Assembly (NCBI GenBank): GCA_963921425.1 | Contig: OY992833.1 | Location: 8,721,738 to 8,785,737 of the forward strand | Direction: 5' to 3' | Length of the DNA stretch: 64,000 nucleotides | DNA from: Dryas octopetala | Lineage: Eukaryota > Streptophyta > Magnoliopsida > Rosales > Rosaceae | Shown: positions 44,974 through 55,242 of the stretch, piece by piece | Layout of the letters: every line of letters starts with the position of its first letter | Numbering within the stretch: position 1 is the first letter of the stretch | Made by a program: the position numbers and the translations under genes | The notes under the pieces: generated by a model | What the model was told of the DNA's origin: nothing | Database searches by the model: none | What the model saw: the letters and a program-made list of their open reading frames with translations, nothing else

Positions 44974-47004
44974 AGGAGATGGCAATGTCAAGCTGAAGAC
45001 AGAAAAACAAGTGCTTATTGGGAGGCAACCCAAGTTTTTGTTTCGAATAATGGAGGAGAAGTCATTGAGGACCAAGGAGGCCGCGCCCACCCTTGGAGTG
45101 TCCACGCTTGCGTACGCAAGTAAACAGTTTCTTTATTTCGCTTCATAAGACAATTTTTTCATTTTGGTGTGTTTATTTGGTTTTGGATATTTGCAATTTC
45201 CCGTTTCGCTTAATTTGATCATTCTTGCATTTATTTCATATACATTGAGGGCAATGTATCATTTAAGTGTGGGGGGAAGGGCAATTGTCATTTGTTAGTG
45301 TTTTTAGGTTAGAACAAGTGTTTAGAGTGTTTTAAGTGTTTTTGAGTATTTTTAAGAAAAAAAAAAAAAAAAAAATTTCGTTTTTAGTGTTTTTAGGTTA
45401 GGAAAAAATGTTTTTCCTTTGTTTTTAAACTTAGGGTGTCAAAACCCACATCAAAATGCACGTTTTCATGAGATCTCATTCACCTTAGTGATGGATGTGA
45501 TTCTTTTGAAGTGTGCGACATCGTTTTAAAAACAAAAAGTTTTTGAGTCATTTTGGGTGTTTTAGGTCGTTTTGAGTCCCCAACTAATTGATTTGAGTGT
45601 GCATGATTGTTATGAGCATGTTTTAGTATTGTGTGTATATTTGGTGTTCTTGTCATTCTAATAGTGTTCCATAACATATCTTGCAATTCTATGTCATTTG
45701 GCCTTGTTGATATGAATTTAGGTTGTGATTAGCATTACTAATGATTATATGCATAATAGAGTAGACTTGCATGACCTAAGTGAGCTTTTGAGCCCTGTTC
45801 TTCAATTCTTGAGTGTTGCGCGCCACTCTGATTCTATCATTGTCATATAAGTCGTTGTTTTGATCTCATTATCTTTCATTTGGTCATTTGCTTGGAATAT
45901 GCATAATCTTGAATCAATGAGCTAGAACTCTTTTCTTGTGTACACCAAGCATGCCGTATTTGCATAACTCTTGAGAAATGAATTTAGGCCCTGTTTGTGT
46001 ACCCCATAGCCTGAAAGCCTACCCATTACATGTTTTATCCTTAGTTACCCATTTTGAGCCTTTTAAGCTGTTTTCTTTGTTACCCCATACCAAACCCTAA
46101 GTTTGGGGGTGTACCACCCATTTCACCCGTTTTACCCTTTTTATGGTGTTGCAAGTTGTCTATATGTTGATTGAGGTGAAAAAGAAGTGAAAATGCATAG
46201 CTTATACAAAAATGTGTCATAAAAGTATGTGTGCCGTGCCCAAAGAAAAGAAAAAGAAAAGAAATCAAAGAAAAGAGATGGGACGGTTTCAAAAGAAAAA
46301 AAAAAATAAAAAAAAAAAAGTGAGCAAAAAGAGCTCAAGTTGAGCTATGAAGTGCAAAGAAGCAAAGTGTACCTCAGAATGTGCTATTGATGCTTGCAAT
46401 TCCATGAAATTAGCCCTTTGTGTTTCCTTTTCATTTCAGTATCTTATCCTAGCCTAAGCCTTCATTATAACACTATTAAAGCCCTAGCTGATCTCAAGAG
46501 TATGTATTATACTTATGTGGAGTCTATTTAAGAAGGGAGCCTATGGCTATTGATTCTATTTCAAGCATTTGTATTCCTTTCATGAGATCAGTATTCTTTC
46601 TAAAATGTGCCTTTATTTCATGTACATATGTGAGCTAATTGTTTTTGTTACATATTTCCTCTCACATATACTTTTGAGTGCACATATCAACCCAATTCTT
46701 GAGTGTTTATCATTGAGAGTATGTCATAGTGAGGATTGGAGTTGAATCTATTATGTATGTATTGATTTAGTTTTGTTTGTCTAATACTTGGATTTGTGTC
46801 AAGGATGGCCTATATGACACTAGAGGAGCGAGGTATGTTATTTGAAATGTTATTAGAATTTGAAGAATACAAGTTATATGCCTTGCTTTCTTATGTGATT
46901 AATGGTTGTGCGCATGAATTCAGTTGTTGGGATGTTAGAGTCAGTCTTGAGTCTTTTCTTTCTTTTATTTGCTCGAGGACTAGCAAAATCTAAGTTTGGG
47001 GGTG
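44974..47004 (+). mobile_element. 3' non-coding region of element F
   Basis: About 2 kb, nearly identical in order to 10897-12951: post-gene hairpin motif (about 44991-45034), palindrome (45242-45257), polypurine-like tract (about 45262-45279), A-run (about 45354-45375), second tract (46098-46111), A-rich run (46239-46320) and the true polypurine tract (46991-47004). Small open frames have no domain. Confidence 0.8.
46991..47004 (+). promoter_or_regulatory. Polypurine tract of element F
   Basis: TAAGTTTGGGGGTG directly precedes the 3' LTR start at 47005. Confidence 0.85.
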
Positions 47005-47160
47005 TGATGAGTGTGCATTTTGCATCACTTTATGATACTAATTCCTTAACCTAGAGTGTTAGAACTCGCTATTTTGTGTTTCTTGTCTTGTTTTTGTGTT
47101 TTCAGGTCAAATGAAGCAGAAATGAGAAAAAGAAGCAAATGGAGCCATTTTGGGACAATT

Positions 47161-47456
47161 CCTGGTCAAACCAGGAAAACGAGTGAAATCCTGGTCAAAC
47201 CAGGAAAAGTGCAGAAATCCTAGTCAAATGAGGATTCCTAGTCACACTAGGAAACATCAAGTCCAGAACCATCATTGCGGAGCCAGAAATGTGAAATCCT
47301 GATTCGAACAGGAAATCCTGGTTGAACTAGGAAACCTAACCCAACTAGGGAAAGGAGTCCTAGTGACACTAGGAGACCCCAGGGGCAATATGGTCATTAC
47401 GAGAAGTCGAAATGGATAAGGAATCTCTCATTTTCAAGAAATCCTAGTTGCACCCG
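47161..47456 (+). repeat. Array of eight 15-bp palindromes in the F LTR upstream region
   Basis: Units at 47161-47175, 47190-47204, 47219-47233, 47237-47251, 47298-47312, 47317-47331, 47359-47373 and 47442-47456, general form CCT(G/A)GTNNNAC(C/T)AGG. Four are perfect with 6-bp arms; others have one or two mismatches or a G.T pair. Several centres are GTCAA (W-box complement). Similar arrays occur in families C, D and E. Confidence 0.85.
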
Positions 47457-47640
47457 GAAATGTTTTTCAAGGTTCCAGAAGCTTCCAGAAGGTGGTGGAC
47501 ATCCATGGAAATGAATGGAGGGAAGAAATGAATTTGAATTCAAATGGAAATGAGGGGCAAAATGGGAAGTCAAAAGTGGAGGGCCCATGGGCCCTAGGGA
47601 TGCCGAACCAAGTGGGCCATGCATGCACATGCATGGGCCC

Positions 47641-47995
47641 AAACCCTAGCAGCCCAAAAGCCACACGCAAGGAGGAAGATGGCAGCCCATGCATGCGCAT
47701 GCATGCCATGCAAACCCTAGCAAGACAAGGGGCCATGCGCAAGCCCAAGGTGACAAGCCCAAGATGGAAGCTCATGGAGTGAAACCCTAGCCCATCTTGT
47801 GCAAGCAACTGAAGCCCAACATGGAAGCCCAACATGCAAGCCCAAAGCCCAAGACTACCAGCCCATGCGCCAAGGAGGGACCCTAGCTAGGCTAGGCGTG
47901 AGCCACTTAAGCCCAAAGGGAGCAGCCCATGCCGCAAGCCCAAGGTGCAGCCAGCCCTAGCTGATGCCGCAAGGAACTAGGAAAGCAAACCCTAG
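47641..47995 (+). promoter_or_regulatory. Telo-box-like and site II-like motif cluster upstream of F LTR TATA
   Basis: AAACCCTAG at 47641-47649, 47712-47720, 47782-47790 and 47987-47995, mixed with many AGCCCA/GGCCCA copies (complement of TGGGCY). In plants telo-boxes plus TGGGCY site II motifs mark promoters of ribosomal protein and other growth genes. Function here is inferred from motif content only. Confidence 0.45.
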
Positions 47996-48038
47996 CAGCC
48001 GCAAGTTGCTTTTCCTTGCCTTTCAAGGAAGGCTTCTC

Positions 48039-48049
48039 CTATTTAAACC
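48039..48049 (+). promoter_or_regulatory. TATA-like box, F LTR (degenerate)
   Basis: CCTATTTAAAC stands where related LTRs have CTCTATATAA (20949, 51377 region), so this promoter element may be weakened. Confidence 0.4.
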
Positions 48050-49548
48050 CCCTCCATTCAGACTTTTGAAAACACTTTTTTTTTCACCTAGACTCCAGCC
48101 GAAATCACCCTCTCCTCTCTTTGTTTTATTTTTCTGATCTAGGTTTTTAATTTCAGAATTTTGTATTGTTCTAGGGAGAGCTAGCCGAAGGTAAAGAGAG
48201 AAAGAGAAGTGGCGTGGCTGCAAGGAGGGACACCCCTAAGTCGCAAGCCCTAGCTCACCATAGCCGTGAGCCAATTGCTTGTGCAAGGTGCCTTCCCTTT
48301 GCTGTCTTGCCGCAGCCCCTTCCCCTTGCTTCTTCTGATTTTTGTTCTAGTTTCTTCTTTCATTGTTGGATTATGCTACTGAAACTATTTAATTAATTTG
48401 CTGGTTTTATTTAATTTATCTCTTTATTTCTTTTAGTGCATGGTTCTGATTTTAGTTAGTTATTTATGTTTATGCAATTTAATTTATGTAATCTAATTTA
48501 ATTGTTTAGTTGCTACTTTAACGTTATGTTGCTGATTTTAATTAGTGCATGCATTTAATCTTGTGTACTTTACGTTTCTGATTTCATTTAATTGATGCAC
48601 TTTAAATTAGTTGTTTAGTTTATGATTTTAAGTTTGTTTAATTTGCGTTTCTGATTTCCGTTAACAAGCATGAATTGGGATTTTATTTATTTGTTGCTGT
48701 TTTGTTTCTTTTATTTAGTTGTTTTAATTATGTAGGTTAGTTATTCTATCTTGCATGTTAGTCGTAGGTCGATTAATGGATTCGTATGCTTTAACAAATC
48801 GTTTATCCGTCTCTTGGTCTGTTAGTTTGATGTTTGCACATATTAAATTTCCACTATCTATTAGAACCCCCGTCACTAGTTGTTTGCATCCTTTGACTGG
48901 CCACCTTAGGGTAATTGCATCTAGTTTATCTGTTAGGTTTAGCTGTGAAATAGTCAAAGACACTAAACCACAAGTAACAAGGGAATAAGGGATTATTCTT
49001 GGTAGCGGGGTTGGGCGACCTCTATAAGGAAATAGTCAAAGCTTATATGTTGTGCATGTTTGACGTTCTCATAAAACTTAATGACTCCTGCATGGGTAAC
49101 AGCTGCCTTAGCTTGAACTAGGGAACATGTAGGTTAACTAGCTAAGGAAGGCCCAAGAAGCTCTTAGTTTATGCATTAGGAGAACAATGGCGAGAAAGTA
49201 ACTAGCCAAACCTTTTTAGCTGTCAAACTTTAATATGTTGTGTTCAAATTAACTGTCATTAGCCTTGGATGGTTATTGCATGCTTATCTGATTTGAAACT
49301 GAAAATTAACATTGCAAGATAGAATAAAGTGTGTGTGCGTGTGGTGATGTGTGTGTGTGTTTCCATCTTTCAAAAACCCCCTCATTTAGTTATTCTAGTG
49401 ATTATTTGCACTGATTTGTTGTATATTAACCATTCCCTGTGGGATCGACCTCGTGCTTGTACGCTTTGCTACTGATGCGATTCGTGCACTTGCGAGTAAA
49501 CTTAGAATGAGATAATTGTTTATTTTGTTCTAAGAAAACACATCAACA

Positions 49549-49553
49549 GAAAA
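49549..49553. repeat. GAAAA flank, right of composite G-F
   Basis: Directly follows the F LTR terminus CATCAACA and matches 32614-32618. Confidence 0.65.
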
Positions 49554-49862
49554 CTCCTTCAAAAAGTGGATCGGATCCTCCCCATTCAGCCCATGGTAGC
49601 TCGGCAACAAGTGAATCTGACCACTCTTGATTTCGAAATCAGTGGCTATGGTGGCATACCGAATGCACGATGGTTGAGTGGGCAGCGAAGGTGCTGAAAA
49701 ATGGCTCAGTGGCTGCAGCACCATCTCATTTGCTTCAGCCATGTCGACACTCTCAGTCTCTTCACTACTCGAATCTGATGCACTAGGTTGCGGGCTGACT
49801 TGTGATGTACCTAAAGCTTCGTTCTTGAGCCTCTCCAACCTTGCAACAAGTTCAGGGTTCAT
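49549..49862 (-). pseudogene. Gag gene of element E, N-terminal part
   Basis: About 104 codons from ATG at 49860-49862 (three codons inside a longer open frame that lacks an earlier ATG) up to the insertion point. It is nearly identical to the start of the F gag at 42835, with the same serine/glutamate-rich segment. It breaks off at GAAAAC, the same bases found at the other side of the insertion (32614-32618), so this was one gene before the composite arrived. Confidence 0.85.
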
Positions 49863-50046
49863 AAAACACACCTAATCAAGAGAAAAACACACAATCAGTA
49901 GAAAGAATGCAAATTAAGGCATGGCATTTATTAAAAACTAAAAATTAATAAAAACTGAAATCTAGCTAATATAACCTAATTCTAATGACTAATTACACCA
50001 ATTCATTGATATTAGACACCATTCCCCGGCAACGGCGCCAAAAACT
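49863..50046 (-). other. Leader of element E with primer-binding site
   Basis: 184 bp of A/T-rich untranslated sequence between the 5' LTR and gag. The tRNA-Asp primer site is at 50023-50040. Confidence 0.82.
50023..50040 (-). promoter_or_regulatory. Primer-binding site, tRNA-Asp type (element E)
   Basis: TGGCGCCGTTGCCGGGGA on the minus strand, six bases from the LTR. Confidence 0.9.
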
Positions 50047-52418
50047 TGTTGATGTGTTTTCTTAGAAAAAATAAACAATTATCTCATTCTAAGTTTACTC
50101 GCAAGTGCACGAATCGCATTAGTAGCAAAGCGTACAAGCACGAGGTCGATCCCACAGGGAATGGTTAATATACAATAAATCAATGCAATTAATCACTAGA
50201 ATAACTAAATGGGGGGTTTTGGAAGATGGAAACACATGCACACATCACCACACGCACACACCCTTTATTCTATCTTGCAATGTTAAGTTTTCGGTTTCAA
50301 ATCAGATAAGCATGCAATAACCATCCAAGGCTAATGACAGTTAATTTGAACACAACATATTAAAGTTTGACAGCTAAAAAGGTTTGGCTAGTTACTTTCT
50401 CGCCATTGTTCTCCTAAGGCATAAACTAAGAGCTTCTTGGGCCTTCCTTAGCCAGTTAACCTACATGTTCCCTAGTTCAAGCTAAGGCAGCTGTTACCCA
50501 TGCAGGAGTCATTAAGTTTTATGAGAACGTCAAACATGCACAACATATAAGCTTTGACTATTTCCTTATAGAGGTCGCCCAACCCCACTACCAAGAATAA
50601 TCCCTTATTCCCTTGTTACTTGTGGTTTAGTGTCTTTGACTATTTCACAGCTAAACCTAACAGATAAACTAGATGCAATTACCCTAAGGTGGCCAGTCAA
50701 AGGATGCAAACAACTAGTGACGGGGGTTCTAATAGATAGTGGAAATTTAATATGCGCAAACATCAAACTAACAGACCAAGAGACGGATAAACGATTTGTT
50801 AGAACATGCAAATCCATTAATCGACCTACAACTAACATGCAAGATAGAATAACTAACCTACATAATTAAATTAAATAAAACAAAACAAAAACTAATAAAT
50901 AAACAAAGTCCCAATTCATGCTTGCTAAAGAAAATCAGAAACACAAAGTAAACAAACTTAAAAATATAAACTAAACAACTAATTTAAAGTGCATAAATTA
51001 AATGAAATCAGAACCATGCACTAAAAGAAATTCAGAATCATAAAATAAATTCAGAAACCAATATCCAATAATAAACTAGAGAACTAGAACAAAAAGTGAA
51101 GGAAAACAGCAAAAGGAGCTGCGGCAAGACAAGGGAGAGACACCTGCACAAGCAATGGGCTCACGGCTATGGTGAGCTAGGGCTTGCGGCTTAGGGTTGC
51201 TTCTCCTTGCAGCCACGCCACTCTTCTCTCTCTCTCTCACCTTTCGGCTAATCCTCACAAAAATAAAAGCTGAAACTAAAAACCTAGAACAGAAAAATAA
51301 AACTAGGAGAAGAGAGAATTTTCGGCTGGAGTGTGTAGGTGCAAAAAGTGATGCTAGGGTTCTGAATGGAGGGGGTTTATATAGAGGAGCATTCCTTGAG
51401 GGGCAAGGAGGAGAAAACTTGCGGCTGCTAGGTTTCCTTCCCCTTGTTCCTTGCGGCATCAGCTAGGGTTAGCTGCATCAGGGCCTTGCGGCATGGGCTG
51501 CTCCCTTTGGGCTTAAGTGGCTCACGCCTAGCCTAGCTAGGGTTCCTTCCTTGCGCATGGGCTGGTAGTCTTGGGCTTTGGGCTTGCATGTTGGGCTTCC
51601 ATGTTGGGCTTCAGTTGCTTGCACAAGATGGGCTAGGGTTTCACTCCATGGGCTTCCATCTTGGGCTTGTCACCTTGGGCTTGCGCATGGCCCCTTGGCT
51701 GCTAGGGTTTGCATGGCATGCATGCGCATGCATGGGCTGCCATCTTCCTCCTTGCGCATGGCCTTTGGGCTGCTAGGGTTTGGGCCCATGCATGTGCATG
51801 CATGGCCCATTTTGGTTCGGCATCCCTAGGGCCCATGGGCCCTCCACTTTTGACTTCCCATTTTGCCCCTCATTTCCATTTGAATTCAAATTCATTTCTT
51901 CCCTCCATTCATTTCCATGGATGTCCACCACCTTCTGGAAGCTTCTGGAACCTTGAAAAACATTTCCTGGTGCAACTAGGATTCCTTGAAAATGAGAGAT
52001 TCCTTATCCATTTCGACTTCTCGTAATGACCATATTGCCCTTGGGGTCTCCTAGTGTCACTAGGACTCCTTTCCCTAGTTGGGTTAGGTTTCCTAGTTCA
52101 ACCAGGATTTCCTGTTCCAATCAGGATTTCACATTTCTGGCTCCGCAATGATGGTTCTGGACTTGGTGTTTCCTAGTGTGACTAGGAATCCTCATTCGAC
52201 TAGGATTTCTGCACTTTTCCTGGTTTGACCAGGATTTCACTCGTTTTCCTGGTTTGACCAGGAAATGTCCCAAAATGGCTCCATTTGCTTCTTTTTCTCA
52301 TTTCTGCTTCATTTGACCTGAAAATACAAAAACAAGACAAGAAACACAAAATAGCGAGTTCTAACACTCTAGGTTAAGGATTTAGTATCATAAAGTGATG
52401 CAAAATGCACACTCATCA
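50047..52418 (-). repeat. 5' LTR of element E, family B type
   Basis: 2372 bp, TGTTGATGTG to CTCATCA on the plus strand. In minus sense: palindrome array (about 51960-52265), site II and RY motifs (about 51480-51850), TATA-like box (51377-51387), CCTTAGC/GCTAAGG block (about 50446-50488), GATCGACCTCG module (about 50140-50155). Confidence 0.88.
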
Positions 52419-52423
52419 GCATG
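52419..52423. repeat. Target-site duplication of element E, right (GCATG)
   Basis: Matches 28425-28429; the family D LTR resumes straight afterwards. Confidence 0.92.
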
Positions 52424-53513
52424 GGCCTTGGGCTGATTTGAGCTCTTTTTGGGCGTAACTCCTTTTTCAGCTCGCGGAACTGCTGCGCTACCTCCACTAA
52501 AATGGCCATATCTTGAGCTAGAAAACTCGGAATCAAAATCCGTAAAATTCCCTGCGAAGCTAACATCCGTATCTTTCCAACCATATATGGAATGCTACCT
52601 GATTCATTCTGGAGAAGTACAGAATTGCTGTCGAAATTGGTGCTCTATTTTCCAGTGTTTTGACTTCTTTTTTCAGCTAGGATTCCTTGGGAGGCAAGGA
52701 CAAGAAAGTGCGGCAGCAGCTAGGGTTAGGAGAGCATTGGGCTTGCGGCAAGGGCTTTAGCTTGGGCTTAAGTGACACACACCAGCCCCCTAGGGTTTTG
52801 CGCATGGCTGATAGGCTTGGGCTGGCGCATGGATGCATGCATGGCTCCTTCAGAATTCGGCATTGTATAGGCCCATGGCCCATTTGACTTGTTGACTTTT
52901 CATAGTTGACCCTTGACCATTCACTTTGACTTCCCATTTTGTCCCTCATCTCCATTTGAATTCGAATTCATTTCTTCCCTCCATTTATTCCCATGGATGT
53001 CCACCACCTTCTAGGAGCTTCTGGAACCTTGATTTTGTAAAGTTGACTTTGACCAACATTTCCTAGTGTGACTAGGATTTCTTGTAAATGAAGGATTCAT
53101 TATCCATTTCGACTTCTCGTAATGACCATATTGCCCCTGGGGTCTCCTAGTGTCATTAGGACTCCTTTCCCTAGTTGGGTTAGGTTTCCTAGTTCAACTA
53201 GGATTTCCTGTTTCAATCAGGATTTCTCATTTCTGGCTCCGCAATGATGGTTCTGGACTTAATGTTTCCTAGTGTGAATAGGAATCCTCATTCGACTAGG
53301 ATTTCGGCCCCTATCCTGGTTTGACCAGGATTTCTCTTGTTTTCCTAGTTTGACTAGGAAATGTCTAAAAATGGTCCTTTTGGCTTCTTTTCTCTTCTTT
53401 GCTCATTTTATCCTATAAAAACAAAAACAAACTAACACACACAAAATATCGAGTTCTTGCACTCTGAGTTAGGGAGTTAGTATCATAAAATAGTGTAAAA
53501 TGAGCACTCAACA
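52424..53513 (-). repeat. Family D 5' LTR of element D, part 3
   Basis: The final part of the interrupted LTR, ending GCACTCAACA at 53513. It includes the block shared with families A and C (about 52448-52645), W-box cores (about 52888-53055) and a palindrome array (about 53065-53360). It is followed directly by a plus-strand family D LTR, into which element D was inserted; GTTAA (53514-53518) is the expected duplication. Confidence 0.85.
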
Positions 53514-53981
53514 GTTAACTGGCTAAGGAAGGCCCAAGAAGCTCTTAGTTTATGCACAATAAGGGGAGTAATTGCTAAAATTAACTAGCCAAACCTTTTA
53601 GTAGATGAACGTTGTCGGCATGTTTATATATTGATTGTTGATATCCATAGTAAAGTGAATGGTATGCTAGCGGTGGATTCTGACCCCTAGTGTTTCTTTA
53701 TTATTGTTTCATCCAAAATCATTCAGTTTGTTATTTTAAAGTTTTATCATTTATCTGTTAGTTTAGTCTAGCCTTAAAAACCAATCAAAACCCCCCATTT
53801 GCGTGTGTGAGTTAGAGTTGAGTTAATTGAATTTAATTGAGTTAGTAATCATACACTAGTACGATTCCCTGTGGGATCGACCTCGTATTTGTAAGCTTTG
53901 CTACTTAGCGATTCGTGCACTTGCAAGTTAACCTAGAGCTCAGAAAAGGTTATTTAATTTGCTCTAGGAAAACATACAACA
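53514..53981 (+). repeat. Family D LTR fragment (insertion target of element D)
   Basis: The last 468 bp of a plus-strand family D LTR, with the GTGGGATCGACCTCGT module (53871-53886) and end CATACAACA. The front should lie left of the window beyond element D. Confidence 0.82.
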
Positions 53982-54097
53982 TGCATCAAAAGAAGAACCA
54001 AAGACAGAGAAATCATCCATAAATACCTCAATGATTCGTTCCACCATGTCGGAGAAAATAAACATCATGCATATCTGAAATGTTGCGGGTGCATTAC
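53982..54097 (-). pseudogene. Reverse transcriptase scrap of a fourth autonomous element (K)
   Basis: About 38 codons on the minus strand covering the reverse transcriptase catalytic segment, including N-A-P-A-T-F and [12 protein letters not shown], aligning with residues 625-661 of G. It is cut by LTR sequence on both sides. It is too short to function and shows that another Athila-like element once lay here. Confidence 0.85.
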
Positions 54098-54448
54098 TGT
54101 TGTATGTTTTCCTAGAGCAATTATAATAAACCTTTTTAACAACTCTAGGTTAACTCGCAAGTGCACGAATCGCTAAGTAGCAAAGCTTGCAAATACGAGG
54201 TCGATCCCACAGGGAATTGCACTAGTGTTATGATCACTAACTTAATTAAATTCGATTAAATCAACTCTAACTCACACACGCAAATGGGGGGTTTTGATTG
54301 GTTTTTGAGACTAGACAAACTAACAGTGAAATAACAACTTTAAAATGATAACTGAAAGATTCGGATAAAACAATAATAAAGAAACACTAGGGGTCAGAAT
54401 GCACCACCAGCATACCATTTTAAAATAGTGTAAAATGAGCACTCAACA
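54098..54448 (-). repeat. Internally deleted family D LTR
   Basis: Both ends are recognisable (TGTTGTATG at 54098, GCACTCAACA ending 54448), but about 2 kb between them is missing, with the join near 54418-54421. The flanks do not share a 5-bp repeat. Confidence 0.75.
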
Positions 54449-55142
54449 ATGTCGTATTTGCATAACTCTTGAGAAATGAATTTAGGCCCTGTTTGTGTAC
54501 CCCATAGCCTGAAAGCCTACCCATTACATGTTTTATCCTTAGTTACCCATTTCGAGCCTTTTAAGCCGTTTTCTTTGTTACCCCATACCAAACCCTAAGT
54601 TTGGGGGTGCTACACCCCTTTTACCCGTTTTACCCTTTTTATGGTATTGCAAGTTGTGTATATGTTGATTGAGGTGAAAAAGAAGTGAAAATGCATAGCT
54701 TATACAAAAATGTGTCAGAAAAGTATGTATGCCGTGCCCAAAGAAAAGAAAAAGAAAAGAAATCAAAGAAAAGAGATGGGACGGTTTCAAAAGAAAAAGT
54801 GAGCAAAAAGAGTTCAAATTGAGCTATGAAGTGCAAAGAAGCAAAGTATACCTCAAAATGTTCTATTGGTGCTTGGGCCCTTTGTGTTTCCATTTCATTT
54901 CAATACCCTATCCTAGCCTAAGCCTTCATTATAACCCTATTAAAGCCCTAGCTGATCTCAAGAGGTGTGTATTATACTTATGTGGAGTCTATTTAAGAAA
55001 GGAGCCTATGGTTATTGATTCTATTTCAAGCATTTGAATTCCTTTCATGAGATCAGTATTTCTTTCTAAAATGTGCCTTTATTTCATGTACATATGTGAG
55101 CTAATTTTTTTTGTTACATATTTCCTCTCACATATACTTTTG
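54449..55142 (+). mobile_element. 3' region fragment of a gag-only element (L)
   Basis: Matches 45953-46680 of element F, including the second polypurine-like tract (about 54596-54609). A join near 55142 skips the final polypurine tract and the start of the LTR. Confidence 0.78.
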
Positions 55143-55242
55143 ATTCAAACAGGAAATCCTGGTTCAAACAGGAAATCCTGATTCAAACAGGAAATCCTTT
55201 CATGATTCAAACAGGAAATCCTGATTCAAACAGGAAATCCTG
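55143..55242 (+). repeat. 19-bp tandem repeat at a deletion junction
   Basis: Five imperfect copies of ATTCAAACAGGAAATCCTG, each containing a palindrome of the U3 array type (CCTGATTCAAACAGG). Other LTRs carry only one such copy at this place. Confidence 0.85.

Larger units (their letters stand above)
47005..49548 (+). repeat. Complete 3' LTR of element F (family B reference copy)
   Basis: 2544 bp from TGATGAGTGTGC to CATCAACA. In sense order: palindrome array (47161-47456), RY-type CATGCATG (47618-47635, about 47688-47708), AAACCCTAG motifs with many AGCCCA motifs (47641-47995), TATA-like position (48039-48049, TATTTAAA), the CCTTAGC/GCTAAGG-type block (about 49107-49155), and the GTGGGATCGACCTCGT module (49439-49454). 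Confidence 0.9.
28430..52418 (-). mobile_element. Gag-only Athila-like element E, greatly expanded by nested insertions
   Basis: Minus-strand element bounded by a perfect 5-bp duplication. Parts in sense order: 5' LTR (50047-52418), primer site (50023-50040), gag start (49862 down to 49549), [composite insertion 32619-49548], rest of gag and protease (32618 down to 30801), 3' LTR (28430-30800). The usual 2-kb 3' region and polypurine tract are missing: the LTR starts right at the gag stop. Without insertions it is about 7 kb. It never carried a visible pol. Confidence 0.85.

Noticed and set aside
47161-47456. CRISPR-like array of short palindromic repeats
   Set aside because: Units vary, spacing is irregular, there are no cas genes, and the sequence is a eukaryotic LTR.
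47641-47995. AAACCCTAG motifs as an interstitial telomere tract
   Set aside because: They are isolated single motifs, not tandem TTTAGGG repeats, and end in G rather than A.
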